A stretch of 64,000 nucleotides of DNA, from positions 20,721,631 through 20,785,630 of the forward strand of contig NC_133294.1 in assembly GCF_005239225.2 (NCBI RefSeq). Direction: 5' to 3'. The translations under genes and the position numbers were made by a program. Of this stretch, positions 24,701-36,501 are shown piece by piece. Below the pieces are notes generated by a model that did not search any database, had not been told where the DNA came from, and was given only the letters and a program-made list of their open reading frames with translations. This DNA comes from Populus alba (taxonomy: Eukaryota > Streptophyta > Magnoliopsida > Malpighiales > Salicaceae). Every line of letters starts with the position of its first letter. Position 1 is the stretch's first letter.

Positions 24701-27700
24701 CTAAACCGTCTTCTCACATGTTTTAATTTATATCAAGCTTTTATAATGAGTTTTTTTTCCCTTGACCTCTTCAGCCATGAACCTCATGAGAAAATGGATT
24801 TTAGTTTGAAATACACTGATACATCACCTAACTATTAAAGACATTGATAGAGAAAAGAGAACAAACTATTAAAAGACATTGATAGAGAAAAGAGGGGTTC
24901 AACTAAGTCTACCTGCCTTATTAACTAATCTTGAATTCACTTTAAATGCAGAATTCAAGGATGACCATTGATCATTGAAACACCAACACCTCGCTTTCTT
25001 CATCACGTTCCTTCTGATAAATGCTCTCAATCCACCTCCTCTTCCCTTCATTTATGTTTTTGTTTATGTCTATCTCTCGATCTCTCGTACTCCCCCTCTC
25101 TAAGTTCTTCAAAGATCTATTTTACTTCATCAGCGATAATGAGAACTGTCAGAATCTATTCTTATCACCATTAAATTATCCGTGTCAAATACTTCCAGAA
25201 AAAAAGATAAAATGGAGTTACGATGTCACTTACACTTGGTTAATATGTACGTACTAAATTTATTAACAGAAAAGTTAAATTTAAAGTGCAGATGGGCTGG
25301 TTTTTCTAAATTCCAATGTACCGAATTTAGTTTCACGGTCCAAATAATGAGAAATCATCACATGTTTTTGGCACACTTATATATTTGATTTTAAGTTTAG
25401 GTTCCATTCTAAAGATTTAATTTGTGATGGGTGTTTCATGTTCAACTTTATATATTCTATATTGTTTAAAATTTGTGATTTTAACGTATCAAAATTAATG
25501 GGATCCATCATGAGGGTTAATGACATGTTTTGCTACAGTATTTTTTTTTTTTTATGTATAGAATTTGCCATTATACAGAATTTTCTTATGAATTCTGCCA
25601 TTTTATTATATATTTTGTTAAGGTTTCTTACCTTTTGTTCAATTCAATTCTGTTAAATCATGTGATCCGTGTAAAAAATATGTACATTAAACAGTTAGGA
25701 TCACTAATTGAAAAACAAAATTACATATATAAAAGTAAAAAAAAATCTAAACCAGTAGAAATTTATCATAATTTTTTTAAAGTGAGAATTTAGTTACAAA
25801 GAGTCTTCTTTATTAAGTATTTAATATAATTTTAGGAAATACCATTATATAAAATTTAGAATCTAATGAAAATTTTGTTATAAAAAAATATGAATGATAA
25901 ATTTAACCTTAATTTTATGATTAGTGTTATTTGAGAATAATTTGACTTTACTAATTTGAGATTATTTTTACTCGTGGGTTGATGTCTTACTCTGAACTCT
26001 CAAGCTAGCTCTTTGTTCTTTCTGCAGAATCCACCTAGAATCTTCAGATCATCTTCTGGTCTGATGTATTTACACTTGGAAAATTTGATCTTGTTTTCTA
26101 TCTTGGTGGGGTACTGTCAAATGGATTAAAAGAAAAGAAAAAAAATAAATAAAAGTACACCAAAGAAGAGTAATGCTGAGGGTATTTTACTTTGGACTAA
26201 CAATGGAAATTAAGTGGAGGGCCTCGTTTCTTCTGATTCATTAATTTCTTGGTACTTGACTGTCGAGGTGGCAACTCTTTGGGTTATTGTTGCTTCTGTT
26301 TATGGATCATTTATGGTCTGAGTTTGTGGGGATTCCATGTTTTATATGCTGCTTCTTAAGGTTTTGTTGATGTAATTTTCGTGTTTGTTTTAGGAGTAAG
26401 TGAAGCTTTTACTCTTCTTTGTTGTACTTTTATTTTTTCTTTTCTTTTAATTTGTACTTTTTGTGTGGTTAATTTCTTAATGACCGTTTAATCAAATCCT
26501 TGATTATTACCCCCCCAAAAAAAAATTGGCTTTACTAAAAAATAAAAACAAATAAGATTTTGTATTTTTAATACATATAGGTTTCTTATTAGTTTCACTA
26601 TTTTTTCGTTTCTCGTTTTTTTTTAAATCATATTCTATCCTTTTAATTTCTCTTCTTTCATGCATAATATTTGTAATTAAGTTCTTACCTAGAAAAAATC
26701 CATTGATTGGGGTTCTTACCCGTCCTTTTGAATTGGCAATTTATTAAGCATAATATATATAAAACTTAATTTGCTACGCACACATCAATACATCATTGAG
26801 TTTTCTTCTACAATTTTGCCGGTAATTGGTATTGTCCATATTTGCATTTAGGGAAAAACATCCAAATGAGATTGTATTTTTTTATTTTTATTAATGTTAG
26901 TATTCAGACCAATTTATATGTAGCTCAATTAATTTCACAGATCGTGAAGTAAATGATTATATAAATTTTTAGTGATTATGAAATTTAAAAAATTCAAATT
27001 AATAACTTCTAAAAATTAAATTTAAAATCCTACTAATTAAATTATATCTTAATTAAATGAGATTGCACTTTGAATACACTCTACTGAGCCAAGATGTAGC
27101 AGTACTAGCTAAATGCAATGATACATATGAAAGCAGCTTCTCTAAAAAAGAACTTGGTGAAGCTTAAAGACGTAGCGGTACTAGCCCTATGCAAATGTTC
27201 TTCAACAATATTTAAAAATACTTTTAAAAATATCAAAAATTTTACTTTGCAATATATGTGTTCTTGCAAAACACAAATTATATAATTAAAAACATGATGT
27301 TTTAATGCTTTGAAAAATAAATCAAGTTCAAGAAAAGAATCAAATGATTATTTTATTGTTTTTAAGAATATTTTAAAATTATAACTAGTCATATATTTTA
27401 ATAAAATCAAGTATTTATATATACATGCTTGTTTAATTTTATATGCTAAAAATTATGTATACAACTTAATTAATTAACAAGGCATTTCATCATATGGAGA
27501 AATTACCCCAGAAACTAAATAAAATAAATATTCCAAGCTAATTGATTTTTTTTCTATACTTTATTCCCATTAAGAAGATATTATTCAGCAAAATAAATCT
27601 CTAGCCAAATATTTAGGATAGAAGAAAAGGTAAGATGACTCAAATCTCTCAGCAGCTGGCTCTTTGTGAGTTGGTCAGCTTTGGATAACACCAGAACTAG

Positions 27701-27940
27701 TGAAAAAAAGGAGTTCCAAGAAATATTGTTCAAAAACCTTGCCACCATCGGCAATGCAATCCCTTAATTCCCATTCTGAAATTACTATTAATGATAGAAA
27801 CAAAACAGATAAAGCAAAAAATATTCTTAGAGAGTAAAAAATTAAATGAAGAAAATTTACCACTTAATGACTTTCGCAAAGGTGAGCTTGATCATGAGAT
27901 AAAGAATCAATAATTATTACGATCTTCACTAGTTCTGGTA
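24701..27940. other. AT-rich intergenic region, no supported gene
   Basis: Several 60-90-codon reading frames at 24968-25793 and 27675-27863 are low in complexity or Leu/Ile/Phe-rich and match nothing I know. A short direct repeat ('gatgtagcagtactagct' near 27091, 'gacgtagcggtactagcc' near 27169) is visible. Otherwise I see nothing. Confidence 0.45.
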
Positions 27941-28045
27941 TAATAATAATAATAATTATTATTATTATTCTTATTATTATTATTATTATTATCATAATTA
28001 CCATTATAAATGTTATCATCATAACTATTATTATTATTATCACTA
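27941..28045. repeat. (ATT/AAT)n low-complexity trinucleotide repeat
   Basis: Runs of ATT and its complement with interruptions. They generate an artificial Ile-rich minus-strand frame that is not a gene. Confidence 0.9.
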
Positions 28046-30684
28046 TCTCAATTATAAACATCATGATAAATTTTCATATCATACTATCATCAATAAATAA
28101 TAAAATCAATTAATACCCTAATTGTCATTAATTACACATTAATTTAGTTTTTTCTAAATTTTCAACAAAACCCACAAAATACTAAAATTAGTTGAGATCT
28201 AATTAATTATTCATCATTTTTTTAATTCAAACTTATTTAACCTAAATTAATACCTTTTAATTATTATCAATTTCACACAAAATTAATTTTCTCTAAATTT
28301 TCAACTTAACCATAAAATTAATAAAAAAATAATTAGTGCCCACTAAATTAGCTATAATTTTTTTAATTCTAAAACATCCAAATTACAAAATCACACTCAG
28401 TTTCATTCATCAAGTGACAAATTAAATTTATTTTCTTCAAATCCCAAACAAATCTTGAAGTATAAATTGTATATTAATACAATAAGATTATTATTATAAA
28501 ACAAGTAAAAAAATCAATATAAATGCAAACTATAAAGTCTATAAATAATTTTTAATAAATTAACTTTAAATATAAATGGATGTTGCAATAAAAATAAGAA
28601 TTTTCTTACTAGTAAAACTTGAAAAAAATAAAAAAACAAAGAAAGGGCGGTTACATCAGCGCCAGCGGAATGGGGTGGCTGGATTATAGAGGGGGGGACT
28701 ATAAAAAATTAGAATAAATTGAGTTAAGGGTTTAAATTGAAATCAAGGAATCGAAGAAGATAAAATAGGGGGAGGATTGTCAGGTTTTAATTCCTTTTAA
28801 ATCGACAGAAAATTATATCGGTAATTTGATTTTCCTTCTTGTTCATCAATCGGGAATCTTTCCTCTCTCAAATGGCGCACGGACTCTGAGCCAATCGAAC
28901 AAAGCTTGAAGAGATCTCCGGGTAGGGTCAGCTAGGATCGGAATTCTACTTGACCTTACTGCTTTCACAGGGGAGGTGTGGCGGCTTGCTTCCAGAAAGT
29001 AATTCATGGTGAAGGTGGTTCGAAGCAAGAGAAGACGAGCAAGAGGGTCATACAATCTTGGGGCTAAAGAGGAAGTCAGTCAGTACTTCGGGCGTTCGCG
29101 CTGAACAACGGGAAGCGGGAGAGAGAAATTCACTACTATGTTCCATCGGTTTATCCTTAAGAGAAATCAAGTTATAAATGTCGATGGATTTTTCTTTTAT
29201 TTCGTTGCCGTTTCCATTGAAAATTATGTATGAAAATTTTCCATTGCAATTTTTAATCGGTGAACAACGACGGAATATTTTCCATCGACGTTTCCATTGT
29301 TTTTTTTTTCTAATTTTCCGAAGTGTTTCAAATTGCATATGTTAAATAAGCATGTGATTGTCGTTTATATATATATATATAAAACAATTGCGCAAATGTT
29401 TATTTTTAATTCTTCCATTTGTCAAAGTGCTTGATTACAATACGTATGTGTTGCTGAACCTTCCAGTAAAGAGGCAGGCTACAGTTGCAATTTTGTTTTT
29501 GTGGTGGAAAACAACCCAGCATGGATAATGAAAGGTACAGGTTGCTGGATGGCTTGGCCATTACGCCCAGATTTAATGTTTTTAGGTGCTGGTTTACATC
29601 TGAGGTATTTGATGCGTGGGTGTTGATTTGAGCTTGGCATTGGTTTTTTTTAATTACGCCTCCATCCTTATTGTTTTAAGCTGTTTTTGCACTTTTCGCT
29701 GGTGTTTTCCCTGCCTAGGTTCCCTATTTCTCTAGGGATTCCCATCTGAACTTAATGTCGCCAAGTGCTGGTTGCGACGATGTTATGTTGTGGATTGTTA
29801 GTGACCTGTTTTCAATGTGATTTATGCTTTGCCTTGATGAAAATTTTTTGCTGCCTTCCTCTCATTTCTTTCTGCATATGTCAACTAAACCAGAGGGTAG
29901 CTAATTAAATTTATATGTTTGCTGTGTTGTTTTCTCAGCAACTTCTGCTAACCTTTTCCTGTTTGTCTGTACATTCTTTTTCCTCTCCCAATTTTTCTTA
30001 CACTTGCTGTTATTTTGCTTCAGTCTTTCTCCATACGCTAAGATATACATGCTATGTCCTGCCATGTGCACCTCTAGCAGCTCAATTTTTTGCTTTTCAT
30101 TTTCACTTTGATCAGCAATACTCATAATATCAATGCAGGACCAGTAGCTGTCCAGCTATGCCTTGGTGCTTTTGAAAGGTCTGCAGCGACTATCTGTTCG
30201 TTTGCCCTTCTTCCATTTCTTCAGCAGCTTTATTCCCCCCCTCCAAATTACTCTTTATTTTTGCATAACGTTGAATTATCTATTTTGATAAAGCGTAGGT
30301 TATGTTTGTTGTCTGCCACTATTGTTGTTGATCTTCACGTTTTCTTGACAATTTGTCTTTCAATTAGCGTTGCATTTTTTATATTATCACTTACCAAGTT
30401 TTTCCACCCCTCAAAATCTTATGGTGCTCCGGAGTAATCTCTCCTCCCTACAACCTTGTTCGATCATGGTTACTACGTTAAAGCATGCGACTCTTTGTTT
30501 TGCTCTCACGCGTCTCTTCTTAGAGGCAAAAAAAAAGGTTGCACACAAAGGAATTAACAATTTCTTGTCTCTCAGCTGTGATCCAGAGTGTTACTCGGTT
30601 TTTTGCATTTTTTTTTTTCCTACACCATCGTTTGAAACTGATTCAGTGCACGATTCGGATCGTTGCTTCAGCTTATTGGCCAAC
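28046..30684. other. Intergenic region between microsatellite and CACTA element
   Basis: From 28640 the sequence is GC-richer than its surroundings. The 28846-29055 minus-strand frame and the 29300-30600 stretch resemble transcribed or formerly coding DNA, but I recognise no protein. Short motifs like 'ccatcggt', 'cgatgga' and 'cgacggaat' cluster at 29131-29310 and look like CACTA subterminal repeats. Confidence 0.4.
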
Positions 30685-32199
30685 CACTACCAGAAAATCA
30701 ATAAATACAAACGAAAATACCGAGGGAATATTTCCGTCGGTAAATTTTCGAGGGATTTTACCGACGGAAATATTTCCGAGGGATTTTACTGACGGAAAGA
30801 TTCCCACGGTATATACCGAGGGAATTGCCGTGGGAAAAAAAAAATAAAGCAAAGCAAAAAAAAAATGACATGTCATTTTTTACCAACAGAATTACCGACG
30901 GAATTTTTCCGTCGGGAAATCCGTTGGTAAACTGTGAACACTGTTCACCATGTCAATTACAAAGGGAATTACCGACGGAATTTTTCCGTCGGTATTTTAC
31001 AGAGAGCTCTAGAACTGTTTATCTTCCAATTGCACTGTTAATTGTTTTACTTTACGGACAAAATCACCGACGGATTGAAAATTCATCGGCGTGTTTTGGC
31101 GGTTTTCTGAAAAAATTCAATTGATTTAAAATTTTCATTTAAATATTACAGACGGAATCACCGATGGATTGAAAAATCATCGGTAATTTTTGGCGGTTTT
31201 TGAAAACTTTTTACGAAATTGAAAATTTAAATTAAATATTACCGACGGAATAATTAAAAAATATTAATATTCAATTATCCGTCGGTAACACGCCTCAATA
31301 AAAAACCTGAATCCACTTATTTCACAAGAGACAGACTCATTTCTTCTTCTTCTTCTTCTATGTCTTCTTCTTCTTCTTCTTCTACTACTTCTACTTCTTC
31401 TTCTTCACTATATGTAAAAACATCAATATCTATTTCTTTCTCTTCTTTTCTCTCCTCATCTCCTTCTCTTTTCCTCCATGCTCGGGTATGTCTTCTTCTT
31501 CCTTCTTCTTCTTTCTTCTTTTATCCTCTTAGTTTTCTTTAATTAATATGCTTCATGAATTTTTTTTTCCTTAGCTTCACTTGCAAGTATATTAAGGTAA
31601 GATCTTTCTTTTTTCTTATTTTTTCATGATTTTTCACTATATTTGTTTTCTATTTAATTTTAATTGATTTTGTTCTTAATAATTGTATAAATGTTGTTGT
31701 GAGTTTTTTTTTTCATATGAGATCAATTTTTAGTTGATTTATTTATAGGATTTTTAAATTTTTAGCAATTGCAACTTCATTTTTTTCATATGAATTTTTT
31801 AGTTGAATTAATTTTTTTGTTTTATTTATTTGTTACAAATTTGTTTGAGTTGATTTTCTTATTCTTTTTTCCAAGCATTTTGAGTATATATTATACAATG
31901 TTGATTTATGTTTATTTAATTATTTTATAATTTAATAAAATAAATTTTTTTTAAAATGTTTTTAAATAATTACTGACGGATTTCCGTCGGTAAATCCGTT
32001 GGTAAATCCATCGGTAATAAAAAAAATTTACTGACGCGTCTGGTCCGCCAGTAAATCCGTCGGTAATATTATTACCGACGAGAGATTCACCGACGAAAAT
32101 TCTCCGTCGGTGATTTAGTCGGTAAATTTATTACCGATAGAATATGTGTCTTACGCCGACGGAAAAATTCTGTCAGTAAAACTGTTAAATCTTGTAGTG
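30685..32199. mobile_element. Complete non-autonomous CACTA (En/Spm-type) transposon
   Basis: The left end reads CACTACCAGAAAATC; the right end, read inward, is CACTACAAGATTT. The 1515-bp element is flanked on both sides by AAC (30682-30684 and 32200-32202), the 3-bp target duplication typical of CACTA transposons. Both ends carry dense subterminal repeats related to 'accgacggaa' and 'ttccgtcggta', at 30716-31290 and 31975-32180. The middle holds a CT-rich TTC microsatellite (about 31338-31420) and AT-rich sequence, with no transposase. It is therefore a deletion derivative mobilised in trans, if mobile at all. The element at 49806 has the same terminus and subterminal motif. Confidence 0.93.
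31338..31420 (+). repeat. (TTC)n-rich microsatellite inside CACTA element
   Basis: TTC and TCT triplets with interruptions, producing a Ser/Thr-rich frame at 31360-31542 that I regard as artificial. It lies where the autonomous element's 5' leader would be. Confidence 0.85.
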
Positions 32200-32560
32200 A
32201 ACGTATCGATCGAGTACCACACTAATTCTTTTTTATGACAGAATTACAAACAAAGGTGCCTTTCCTTTTTTCTGAAATTTCTACAATAGTTTGCGAAGTA
32301 CATTTCCAATTAGGAAACAAGTGCCAAGCTAAGTCCAAATCTTATTCTACCCAATCTCTTGACACTAGACATTGACTGGTTTGAATTCAAAGAATTTGAA
32401 TACGACACAACCTCCGCTATCTTCGAAGGCCAGACCTTTAGGTCTCTAATGTGATCATTATCAATCAAATTCAAATTCTCATTCATCTTCTTGACAATAG
32501 AACTCCCATGGAGCAGTACCACCGCATTATCCAATTTAAGCCATAAATTTCAACACCTAG

Positions 32561-35477
32561 CTACAACTGCCCTCCAACAAATCGACGCCAGTACCAGTGC
32601 TTCATCCACACCTCATCCATTTTTTCCAAAGGAATTCCTCTTGTCTCCGGCAAAAAAACCACAACGAAGACCGTCATCACGGCAATCCAACAGCCATAGA
32701 ACAGAAATAGGCTGTATTTGAGGTGACATAACATGGTTAAGAAGAACTGTGATAGTACAAACGTAGCAGAGAAAGCCACGGCAATATTTATGCTTACTCC
32801 CGTGGCTCGAATTCTCATAGGGAAGATTTCACTAGGAATGAGCACGGTTAGAGGATTCCAAGACCAGCCGAAACCAGCAGCATAGATGCACATGAAAACG
32901 AGTAGCAATAGGTCATAGCCCTTGGGGATCTTCTCAGTGCCTGCAGCACCTGTTGCGATATAAAGCAGAATAGACAATGCAACCTTCATAAAAAAGCCAC
33001 AACATACATCAATAAAAATGTTAGAATTTGCCTTAAATTAGACCAATGTTGTGCGTATGATATTTATATGGCTACATTTTTTTTGTTAATTAGATTCATA
33101 CCTGACATATGAACATTTGAATTCCTCCAATTATGAATAATAACCTTCGACCATAACGATCCACCACAACCGTCGACACAAGGATTGAACCAAGGTTAAC
33201 TGCACCTAGAACAATTGCTGCAGTTAAAGCGGAATGTTGTCCAGAGCCAACTGATGAAAAGACAACTGGCGTATAGAATGCCACTACACCAATCCCAGTG
33301 AATTGTTGAAAAAAGGGAATGGCGATTGCCATCACTAGGTGTGGTCTATTACGCCTCTCAAATATAGTCTTAAGAGGTTCGTGGGCAGCTTTAGCGAGTT
33401 CACTAGAGTTAACAAGATCAGTTAGTTCATCGTCCACGTTACTTTTATTTCCTCGGATTTTAATCAGAGACTGCCGAGCTTCTACGAGTTTGCCACGCTC
33501 CACTAGGCTGCTAGGCGTGTCTAGGATGTAGAATGCACCTATTGTCATTATAGCAGCGGGCACAGCAGCAAGGCCGAGGGATAAACGCCATCCCCAGCTG
33601 TGCTTGGCCACGAAAAAATTTATGCAATTGGCTGATAACACCCCAATTCCATTAAAGAATTGAAAGCCCGTGCTGAACGCACCACGCCATTTTGGTGGCG
33701 CCACCTCTGATAGGTAAACCGGAGTTGCCTTCATTTCAACACTCGTAATATGTTAGAAAATTTTGACAATATTTTATAAACTAATTTCTGAAGTGCATAT
33801 AATAGGTTTTATAAACTAATTTCATTTAATAATGATTCTCATGTTAAATGTGATAAGATCCGCACCACCTTGATTAAAGAAAAATTTAATACATGATGAG
33901 TGCCCTTTCAGCCAGTCAGCAAAATTTTGTAAGATTAGTGGTATACCTAAATTATTATACAGAAAAATGTCTTAACGATTTCGTTTTTAGGTTTCTGATA
34001 TCAGTTATCATGCGTTAGAGTGGGTTCGATTATGTTAGAGGGCTTTTTTAACATGATTTTCAATTCCATATGAGAAAGTATTGGAAAGAGGTAGCCAACC
34101 TGGTTATTGAAACCAACCCCAAAGCCAAGCATGAATCTACCCAGAATGAGCATGGCAACATTTGCAGCCAAGCCGTTCATGGCAGCACCAGCAAAGAAGA
34201 TGCAACCACCTAGGAGCATGACGTTTTTCCGACCCGTTGTAGCTATGAGGCGGCTAGCTACAGGTGATGCAACTAACCCTGCAATGTAGAGAGATGACGT
34301 GAATAATGTCAAGGCATGGCTGTCATACATACAGTACATGTTTGTGTTTTTGGCCTCTGCAGCCTGCTTCGCCACTGAAGGAAAGAATTTCTCAAGAAAA
34401 GATGGCATTGTTGTAACACCTCCTGTGAATTGACAGCATCATATTAATTAATAAATTTTGATTATACGGAATAGCTCTATAACTCTTTCCAATATCCTTA
34501 AAAAAAGCTAGATAGGTATTTTAAAAAAAAGTTAGTTTTAACATTAAATCCCTTCACTTTAAATTAAATTGTAAATTAGAAGGGTGATCTCTAATTTATT
34601 TTTGTTGTATTTTTGGAGATTAAGTTTTATTGAAATTCAATTGTTAACACTAAAAAAAAATAGATTTCATTAAAACATCTAAATTGAATTCAATTTAGAA
34701 GATTTTAAACATGTGGAAAATAAAAAGAAAAAAATATATATAACAGATTAATCTGTTAACGGACATTCTAATGAACTAGAAAGAAAAGAAAAAAACATAC
34801 TGAAAAAGGACAGCAAATATCCACCCAACAACAATCCAAACCCAAGACCGAATTAGAATGCCCAATTTTGTTGACATGACAGAAGTATTGTTGTTCGCCT
34901 AGGAGAGAAGAAACAACTACGCAATAGGCACAATGAGCCTCCCAAATGGATTAAAATGAACATTTTAAGAAGTAAGAAGGATGTATTACGTTTTTGTCAG
35001 CAAACCATGTCTATCATGATTCCATGAATTAGTAACTACCTTTTGTCAGATTGTGACTAATCAGAATATTCTGGATATCCCAGGTGCAAGAGGAACAGAA
35101 TTGATGAGGGAATCACCACCCTATGATTATAGTAACTTGAAGCTAGCCTTCACTTTTTAGGTTTCAAAGCTCTGGCCACGTTCAGGTTATTCAATATTCT
35201 ATTTTAACAGCTACGTGCAATCTTCAATTGGTGGCATTTATTTAACCAACTCATAAGCCCTCATTTATTTGATCAATTAATATAAAGAACTCTTGCCATG
35301 CAATTACACAGGTATGTATAGCAAGAATTAAGTACCTGAAATTCCAATGTCGTAGCCAAAAATGAGGCCGCCTGATGCAGCAACGATGCATGTTATCAAC
35401 ACTGACAATGTTATCTTCCCAGAATTATTATTCCCGTCTAAGTTATTGGCATCTCCAATCTCAAGGGCAACTGCCAT
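32561..35477 (-). CDS. Sugar transport protein (STP, MFS hexose/H+ symporter), paralogue A
   Basis: Four exons on the minus strand: 35477-35336, 34422-34100, 33728-33102 and 32983-32561, totalling 1515 nt (504 aa), usual for plant STPs. TM1 has [12 protein letters not shown] with the proton-coupling Asp. TM4 has [12 protein letters not shown] with its Arg partner, after [13 protein letters not shown]. The extracellular NMYCMYDS Cys and the later MLCHLK Cys correspond to the lid disulfide known from STP10. [10 protein letters not shown] follows TM6, and [13 protein letters not shown] ends the 12-helix domain. Unusual: the conserved QQxTGIN is QQFTGIGV (Asn to Gly, codon 33290-33288) and WGPLGWLVPSE is [11 protein letters not shown] (Trp to Val, codon 32845-32843). 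Both altered positions contact glucose in STP10. Plasma-membrane hexose uptake is the family role; the substrate of this copy is uncertain. It lies 1.0 kb downstream of paralogue B. Confidence 0.93.
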
Positions 35478-36501
35478 TTCCTACGTACAGTTTAATCCTT
35501 AATTTCTTGGACTCCTAATTAACAGGAAAAGATATCAGAAATTTAATTGGAAAAACAAAGGGGAGAGGTTAGGCAAGAGCTTTAGCAACCAGATAGATCA
35601 GACAAGCCTTTGATTTAAAGAGACAGGTCTGTTGCTCTCCTACAAGGGCAGAACGAGCATAACAGAATGACAGTTCTTTACTGCTGTCCTTGACAGCAAG
35701 GACGGACGTTGGAGATACCAAAAAAAAACAAAAAAGGCCTGTAGTTTGTTGGCAAGAGTAGAAATATGCTATTTTCTTCGGCCTAACGAGAAACAGACAG
35801 GTTGTGTAACTGCTTGCGAACAAATCAGTCATGATTTCCTTGTCCGATATCGATGACATTATTTAATTTTCCTTGTGCCCAAACAGATTATACATGGTTG
35901 ACAAACCAATAATACCAGAGTTATCTGATGAATCAACAGCCCATTAGCAGTAGACCTAAACGACGTCGTTGCACCTCTTTGTGTCACGATAGTTTTTCTT
36001 TTGATTCTCATCCCATTTTTGACCTTTTGGAAACACTGTTTTTAGGCATCACTATCCATCCATCCATCGTTGTAATTATTTTTTAAAGTATTTTTTATTT
36101 AAAAATATATTAATCGTGTATACCAATGAGAAAATAAAACAATTTTTAAAACAGAGACTGTAAAACTAAACATGGTCAACAATAATCAAAGAGCTATTTA
36201 ATTAATTTTGATAAATTACAAGATAATTTATAATTGTTTACCCACACTCTTGGCAATTGAACAGGAAACCCTTGATCACCTCCTCCTCCCCTGTCTTGCT
36301 CAAGGTCCGGAGCAACGAACTACTGCGTACTAGATGCAAAACATATAATCTTACATGATACGAACTCTTACAATGCTTCAGAGACCCGTCTGGTAAGAGA
36401 ACAGTGCGTGGGAGAAAACAGAACAGGATTTTACTTTTGTTAATATTTCTTCCAGCATTCAATTGAGCAAATCTCAAAACCAAATTTTGTTAGGCCAAGA
36501 T
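35478..36501. other. Intergenic between tandem STP genes
   Basis: Presumed promoter of STP paralogue A and 3'UTR of paralogue B. An AT-rich miniature-element fragment lies near 36060-36170. No separate gene is supported; short frames at 35569-35859 and 36238-36483 have no recognisable content. Confidence 0.5.

Noticed and set aside
27864..28064. Ile-rich minus-strand frame.
   Set aside because: Produced by the ATT/AAT repeat.
28846..29055. Minus-strand frame with AVRSSRIPILADPTRRSLQA.
   Set aside because: It looks non-random in composition but I recognise no family and see no exon borders; left unannotated.
30370..31124. Overlapping plus-strand frames around the CACTA left border.
   Set aside because: They cross the transposon terminus and subterminal repeats, so they are chance frames.
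31360..31542. Ser/Thr-rich frame.
   Set aside because: Translation of the TTC microsatellite within the CACTA element; no sign of selection as protein.
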